A stretch of DNA of 64,000 nt, taken from Cryphonectria parasitica EP155 (taxonomy: Eukaryota > Ascomycota > Sordariomycetes > Diaporthales > Cryphonectriaceae). How positions within the stretch are numbered: the stretch's first letter is position 1; each line of letters opens with the position of its first letter. The position numbers and the translations under genes were made by a program. The notes beneath the pieces were generated by a model. That model saw only the letters and a list, made by a program, of their open reading frames with translations, was not told where the DNA came from and searched no databases. Below, piece by piece: positions 58,183 through 64,000 of the stretch. The DNA lies in the NCBI RefSeq assembly GCF_011745365.1, contig NW_024468914.1, positions 828,001 to 892,000 of the forward strand. The letters run 5' to 3'.

Positions 58183-60139
58183 GGGAACTGATTGCCGCAG
58201 CAAGCTTGCAGTGAGTGGGCAGGTTCAGTTGTCCTCGCTGGGGGCTGTGTTGGGGGGGGGGGGGCGGCGCGGATATGGGACACAGAACAGTGATCTGATC
58301 CGGTCCAGGCTGCCAGGGACTTGTTGCAGCGCTTGCCCACAGTGGAAGGGTGTGGCTGGACAGTGAGCGATTGTGCAGGTAAGGGGGGCTCACTTAGGGG
58401 AAGAGGGGAAAGATGGTCTGTGTGTTGGGGTGGAGCCCTGCTAAAAAGCCCCTTCTGTGAGTGATCTGGTCTCTGGTTACAACCAACTGTGAAGGTTCAG
58501 AGACCACAGAGGGCAAAACTAAGGCCGACAAGGGGGAGGGGGGGGGCAACGGTGGAATAGACCAACCAGAATACAAGAAATCAAAAAAAAGTCGCGGGCT
58601 TTTCCAAGGTTAAGTTGTAAAGGGGGGACATCAAAGAGGGAAGGAAGAAAAAAATTAAAAATCAAGTCCAAAACAAATTAAAGAACAATAATAAAGTACA
58701 CAAAAACACAGTGCAAATGAAATAAAATAAAAATGAGAAAAACTTGCAATACAAGTATAGCACAGAAAACAAGAAGGATCAAAAGAAGAAGATAGAGAGC
58801 GAGAGAAGATATTACATGTGTGCACGAGCAGAGCGGGTGGTGTGCAGTATGGTTTGGTGCGCTCGATGTAGATAGTGAGGGCAAAGTTGAAAGAGGCCAG
58901 TTTTGTAGAGAGAGGCTGACTCGCAAATTGGGCAGAAGGAGAGGGGGGTTTCCGTTGTGGTGGGTGCTGATACGTGATATGTAGTATGGCTGTGCAGTAG
59001 TAAGTGTGCTGTGCTGGGGCTGCCCGCTGTAACAAGAGCTGCAGTGAATCAAAGAAGAAGAAAAAATACCCAGCCAAACAGGCCACAGGAGGTCGACGAC
59101 TTGAAGCGACGTTCAGCAGTCGCGCCGGGCAGAGGCCATCAAATCAGAGGGGCAGAGCATCGAAATGAAAGCTCAGGAACAAGATTACAGCAGGTAAAGT
59201 GCGGAAACAGGGGCATGTGGCAGAGCAAGAAAGGGTCATACGTACCGGAGCAGCGATTGATTCGTGACCGAACCGACTTGAGTTCCATGGGGGAAAAACG
59301 AGAGGAGAATCTTCCCACTTGCTCCCCGCGGACACGCACCGCTCGCCCTGGTCTTTGTCTTTGTCCGCCTGTCCAAACAAGCTAGACCAGAACAGGAGAG
59401 GCGTGAAAAGGACAAGAGGCTGACACCCCCTGGCGTGAGCCGAGGTAGTCAATCCATCCGCCTTAATCCCGTCGACAGCCGCCTAGCTTTGATCCGCTCG
59501 ACCCTGTTTCTCGTTTCATTTTTCAGTCCGTAGTATTGCGTACAGCACAATGAGCCTGATGCCGAGTGTGCGTTTGTCGACCAACTGGCGTTCCTGAACG
59601 GTACCTGACATATACGACATTCCCAGTTCCAAAGAAGAGGGTGATGGGGAAGAAGAAGAAACATGATGTCACCGTCCGCAGCTGGTTCGAGGAGGTAATG
59701 GGTGTCCCAGATATGGTCGTCGAGTTCAAACCCAGTGTTGAATCTGAGGAAAGTGCTGAACGGGTGGATGGCTTGACCCCATTATACCTCAGTGAGGAGC
59801 TGGGTAATAGGGTTCAGCGGAGTCTGCCGAACACACGCAAGATCAATAACTCTTGTGGTTCGTTCAGCTTCAAAGACCATGGCGCACAAATTCCAGGCAG
59901 CCTACCGCTCTCATGCCCTGCCAATTCGGCGACACGCCACAAGCGTTTGGGCCTGTCTCTCCCGGGAGCCAGATGACCAGAACCAGACCAACTAAAAACA
60001 GATCAGATCAGCCGGTTTGTGTTTGAGTCTTCCTCCTTGGCAGGCCAGCCAGCTACTCCCTGGCTCCGTTCTGATGCTGCGCTGAGTGCATAAGAAACTT
60101 CCAATGGTGGTGGCGATCACTTAGGAGGCTGCCAGGCTG

Positions 60140-60140
<1 letters not shown>

Positions 60141-60176
<36 letters not shown>
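60141..60176. repeat. (CTG)12 trinucleotide repeat
   Basis: Twelve exact CTG units outside any gene I can support. On the minus strand they read CAG. Confidence 0.9.
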
Positions 60177-60177
<1 letters not shown>

Positions 60178-61822
60178 AGCAGCAAACCATGCTTTGATGG
60201 ATGGATGGGGCCCCCGCTGTAGTAGTGGTACCCTGCCGCTGGTGCTGTATTGTGCTGTGTTGTGCTGTGTGGCAGGCGGCAGATGGCATTGGCAGCGGGT
60301 TGGTGTGCCCCTGGTCGGTGGTCACATCCCCACCCCTTCCAGCCCAGTCACTGTCACTTTTGCCTGGGTTGGGTGGGCTTGTGTGCTGGTGATGGGAAAC
60401 CTGGGACGTTGTTGTGCCGTGTTCTTTTCCTCTTTTCTCTCTTTCCTTTATCTTCTTCTTGGTATTCCTCTTCTGTCTGAGCGGTGGGCTCAGGGTGAAC
60501 CACGCTCTTCTTTACTCCAAGCCATCTCAGTTGCGTCGCTCTCTTCAACCCATCTTAGAAGTAGGCGTGTTTTCCTAGTGGTGCGGAGCCGTTGCGTCAG
60601 GTCTAGAGTACCAGCTGAGAGAAGGCATGAGCAGCAACAAAGCGACAACAAGGCGAGAAAGAGGAATTGTGAGATTATGAGAGCGAAACAGACGGGTGCA
60701 GGATGAGAAAGGAGAGAAAACAGATGAGAAAGGAGGGGTGCAAGAGGGAGTTTGGCCCAGGTCGAGGAAGTGCCTCGAGGTACTCTTGTACTTCCGTAGT
60801 GCCGTACCTCGTGCTCTTACCTAATCAAGGGCCCCTACTGTGGTAATAAGGCATCAAGGAGGGAAGCCACGCCTGCAACAGCCAACAGCCAAAAGCAACT
60901 TTCTCTCCCAGAGGTGTGCCTGTCCTAGCCCCATTGAGCCAACCCTCATCAGTCATCCGTCCATTCGGATAGGTCGTTTTCAGCCACCACGATGCATCCA
61001 TACCCAGAAAAAAGAAGTGCTCTTGGGGCCCTTGAATTCTGATCATCTGAAAGTTTTTTCTTCTTCTTTTCTTTTCTTTTATTTGATGTGCAGCCAGTCA
61101 TACATCCATACGGAGGGTTCCGAGACAGCTTTGTGATTGGACTGGGTGTATCGCTAGGTAGCACCTGCCCAAATAGCAAACTGCGATGAGGGAAAGAAAG
61201 AGACTGGTTTTTAGTGCTGTAATCAAAAGCCTGACTAGGTTGGTCCCTCTACTTAGTAGAGATCATTACATACTCGCAATTGTTCTCCTAATGTCAATGA
61301 CAGACCTCGAGCTCTTCCTTCCTTCTCCTTTCATCGAGCACGATATCTTCTATGATTGAAGGGGCCACCGAGAGATGAACAGATCATTGCAGAGCCTGTT
61401 GTGGCCTCTGAGGCCAGAGGATGGCTGGACCTTGAGGCTGGACGGTTGCACCGCCTTGCGATAGCTCTACTACTGACTTCTGGCATTCATGTCAATACCA
61501 AGGCATGCTGGGCAACCTACCTGCCGATGCTCGCAGGCAGGGGTCGCAATTCACGGTATCTCTAGCTGCCCTGCACGGTTTATTGGCCCTTAGCCTCAAA
61601 CTGGTTGTCAGACAGCTTCCCGCAGCCACGAGACCATATGTTCGTCTAATAAGACCCTTTTCGTGCTACCAGCCTTGGGGATGCTCCCGTATTTTTGGCC
61701 TGGCCGACGAAAGATAGCGGCGTTGTGTATCGTCGCCTTCTCTCAAGGAGAATTGCGTTGCGAGCCCAAGGGGCAGACACTGTTCTGTCATTCAGGTGAA
61801 CGAGGCGATCTGATCGAGGCTT

Positions 61823-62809
61823 TCATATGTGCTGACCGCCGTCTTAAAGAACAGAGACAGCAAGTGTTAGCAAAAGACCAGGCTCTCAGGCGAGGTAGGC
61901 ACGAGGGCCATCTAGGGGAAATAGAAGCTTGTCTCTCACCAATGACCACCGTCGTCCCATTCGCATAATCTGCCCTCACAAGGAATAAATACGCCTCTGC
62001 CACATCCTCCGGCCACCCCACAAACCCAACACTGAGTTCCCGCGCCCCCTTCGCCCACACCTCCTGCTGCACCTCGCGTGAGTGGCCCTGCTTGTCCCAC
62101 AGCTCCGTCCGGCACAGGCCTGGCACCACCGTGTTGACGCGAACCCTCCTGCCAACCAGCTCCAGCGCCAACCCCTGCGTCAGCGAGAGGAGCCCGCCAT
62201 TTAATGCACCTCCAACCGCCGTGCCTTTACTGGCGCGCAGGCCCACCACGCCTGCCGTGAGCGTCAGCGAACCTCCTGGCACGACGATGTCGTCGTGCGC
62301 GGCTATGGCTTTGGCCACCACGACGCTGCCCCAGAATTTGACGCCGAAGAGATGTCTCGCATCGGTGAGGTCTGCTGCCGCGAGAGGGCCGCGGATGGCC
62401 CCGTCGACGGATGTGAAGATGATGTGGTCGAAGGGGGCGGCGGCGCGAAGGAGGGTCGTGAAGGCGGCCTCGTCACGGACATCGCCCGCGTAACCCCTGA
62501 CGAGAAGAGGAGCAGGGGTGGAGAGGTCGATCGTTGAGTGGCGGGAAGCGTTGAGGCGGTGGATGGCGTCGTTGACATGGTCTTGTTGGCTTGAGATGAT
62601 AGTAATGTGGGCGCCGTGTTCAAGGAGGACGCAGGCTGTGCCAAAGCCGATGCTGGGTGGGAAAAGGAGGAGTTTTGTCAAGTTAGCTCTGTTTGTGTCC
62701 GAAAGAAATAGGAGGGGAAACCATGTATGTACCCGGATGTGCCTCCTATGACGGCTATCCTCTTCCCTACAAGCTTGTCTCGACTTGATGGTCTCGTCAT
62801 GATCTTCAT
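61823..62809 (-). CDS. Short-chain dehydrogenase/reductase lacking the catalytic Tyr
   Basis: Rossmann-fold protein of the SDR superfamily. Three exons (complement 62733-62809, 61940-62652, 61823-61842) give 269 aa. The cofactor motif GGTSGIGFG is built across the first intron, followed by the central strand and helix region (DGAIRGPLAAAD). At the place of the usual YxxxK the sequence is VGLRASKGTAVGGALNGG: Lys remains but Tyr is Leu, so classical oxidoreductase chemistry is doubtful. A likely cofactor-fold end, VRADYANGTTVVIDGGQHI, needs the 20-nt last exon (branch site GCTAAC, acceptor TTTAAG); reading through the intron gives a spurious tail. Start ATG 62809 (MKIMTRPSSRDKL) or 62800 are both possible. 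Confidence 0.82.
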
Positions 62810-64000
62810 GGCGCGTCTTTGAAACTTGCCTGGCGAGATGGCCTCAATGTAGACCTAGTACGAGGTGGTGGTTCTGACCAGACAGTGGAGAGTATATATG
62901 AGCGTTACTTGAGCAGCTGAGCAGGTAGCATCGGGCTGAGGGCGGATCATCCAACATACGCAGCTCTATGTTGCTGTGTGCGTGAGAAAGAGAAAGAGAG
63001 ACACAGTGAGGAAGAGAGCGGACTTCCATCTTCGATCCTTCTGCCACCACCAAGAAAGGGATTACAGAGTAGATTTTATACCCACGAACGACACGATCGA
63101 TGCCAAGCATCACGTTCGTGCCAGTTCAGCCGGGTCGACAGCTACGTCCCTCCTCTTGCCTCCTCCTCCTTCGCCCTCTCAGACGCACGCGGCACGGGGA
63201 TTTATCTACCAACGGTACAAGCGAAAGCCCTGCAGCTGGTGTGGCATGCAAATTAGTTGGTCTATGTCTAATGGCGCGTGAGACAACAGCGGAGGAGGCT
63301 GGAAGGTCTTGGCAAAATGCACGCTTCGAGGGACGATGTGACTGATCTTCCTTCTCAAACATTGGAAAAGGTCGATTAGGCTTATGGGGTTTACTGCAGC
63401 CATAATCAGCGAACCAAATGGCAGTTCGTCAAAGATCTACGATGTACAGACAGTACATCCACTCGGGCGGGATCACATCAAGGAGCGGGCAGCTGGAGGC
63501 GGGAATGTTGAAGGATCCCCACCCCTCCCGGCACATACCGGCCCTTTTGCACCGGCCCCCAGAACCGTCTTGTCGAGGCTACTGCATGCCAAGGAGGGCG
63601 AGACTCTGCCACTCGATCAGAGGGCAGCAGGCGCGCGAGGTGTGCCGTGCTGAGCCGTGGTCTAGAAGACATGGCATGAATGCAGAGCAGCAGGGAAAAG
63701 TAAATATAGTAGCTGTGTGTTCAGAACAGTCAAGTGCTGCTCTACAGGCTTGGAGCGTCGACAACAAGCATTCATGGTTTACATATGCCTAACAAAGTTC
63801 CCCCGCACCAAGAAAACGCCAACACGCTGGTCTTGCGTCTCTAGCGGCACTTAATAAGCTTGTCTCTCAAGCGTGGGGAAAGGCAAAAGGGAGGTGGACT
63901 GGACCCCTGATAGAGGGAAGGGGATGTATTGGTCTGCGTATGGTAGCATTCTGCAGCCCTCCATCCCCTCAAGGCTTGAAACTGAGCTCCAGCGGCATGC
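62810..64000. other. Intergenic region to the window end
   Basis: The first part is the promoter of the dehydrogenase gene. I see no further gene, exon series or repeat that I can support up to the end. Confidence 0.5.

Larger units (their letters stand above)
57798..61822. other. Long stretch without a recognised gene
   Basis: Four kilobases upstream of the Swi1-like gene. It probably holds a long leader, perhaps with introns, as regulatory genes often have. Purine- and pyrimidine-rich strands alternate. Simple repeats are (GCGAT)5 at 58158-58182, a G run near 58252-58264 and (CTG)12 at 60141-60176. Open frames such as 59566-59976 (+) show no family motif or codon bias. Confidence 0.45.

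Noticed and set aside
59566..59976. 136-codon + strand frame upstream of the Swi1-like gene
   Set aside because: No family resemblance and no codon bias; it probably lies in leader or spacer sequence.

Overview
The window is nuclear DNA of a filamentous ascomycete (Pezizomycotina, most likely a Sordariomycete). The evidence is short spliceosomal introns (mostly 50-120 nt, GTRNGT donors, CTRAC-like branch sites, YAG acceptors), both strands coding, and protein families typical of these fungi: HsbA, DAL5-type permeases, fungal HOPS, APC/C and SWI/SNF subunits. There are no operons, rRNA genes, convincing tRNA genes, CRISPR arrays or intact transposons. I could not place it to genus. Gene models were built by joining exons by hand so that phase, splice sites and protein family agree; exon coordinates are in each entry.

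Left part (1-10.1 kb): the last codons of an unidentified + strand gene; a mitochondrial dicarboxylate-type carrier in eight exons; an AhpD-like protein divergent from it; mitochondrial succinyl-CoA:3-oxoacid CoA-transferase; and a DAL5-family MFS permease.

Accessory part (10.1-32 kb): gene-poor and enriched in secreted or catabolic functions. It holds an HsbA-like surface protein, an AhpC/TSA-like thioredoxin-fold protein, a small secreted protein, a class 3 lipase facing an aldehyde dehydrogenase, a flavin monooxygenase with an NTF2-like N-terminus, and a UGA4/HNM1-type amine or amino acid permease. Between them lie about 6 kb (14.9-20.8 kb) and about 1.8 kb (25.8-27.6 kb) with no intact gene. 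An aspartate aminotransferase relic is at 18.2 kb, and a clearly broken multi-exon gene of unknown family is at 24.5-25.8 kb.

Housekeeping part (32.8-57.8 kb): an M13 metalloendopeptidase, HOPS subunit Vps41 divergent from APC/C subunit Apc1, a small protein ending in a CaaX box, a B12D/NDUFA4-like mitochondrial protein, eIF3e divergent from mitochondrial ribosomal protein mL49 (Img2), and a Swi1-like ARID protein with long polyglutamine tracts.

Right end (57.8-64 kb): a 4 kb stretch without a recognisable gene, probably including the long Swi1 leader, then a short-chain dehydrogenase that lacks the usual catalytic Tyr, then 1.2 kb with no gene I can support.

I found no convincing new multi-gene system. 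The points most worth a second look are the broken unknown gene at 24.5-25.8 kb, the aminotransferase relic and unknown exons near 18.2-18.7 kb, the Tyr-less dehydrogenase, the CaaX protein, and several microexons that automatic annotation is likely to miss.
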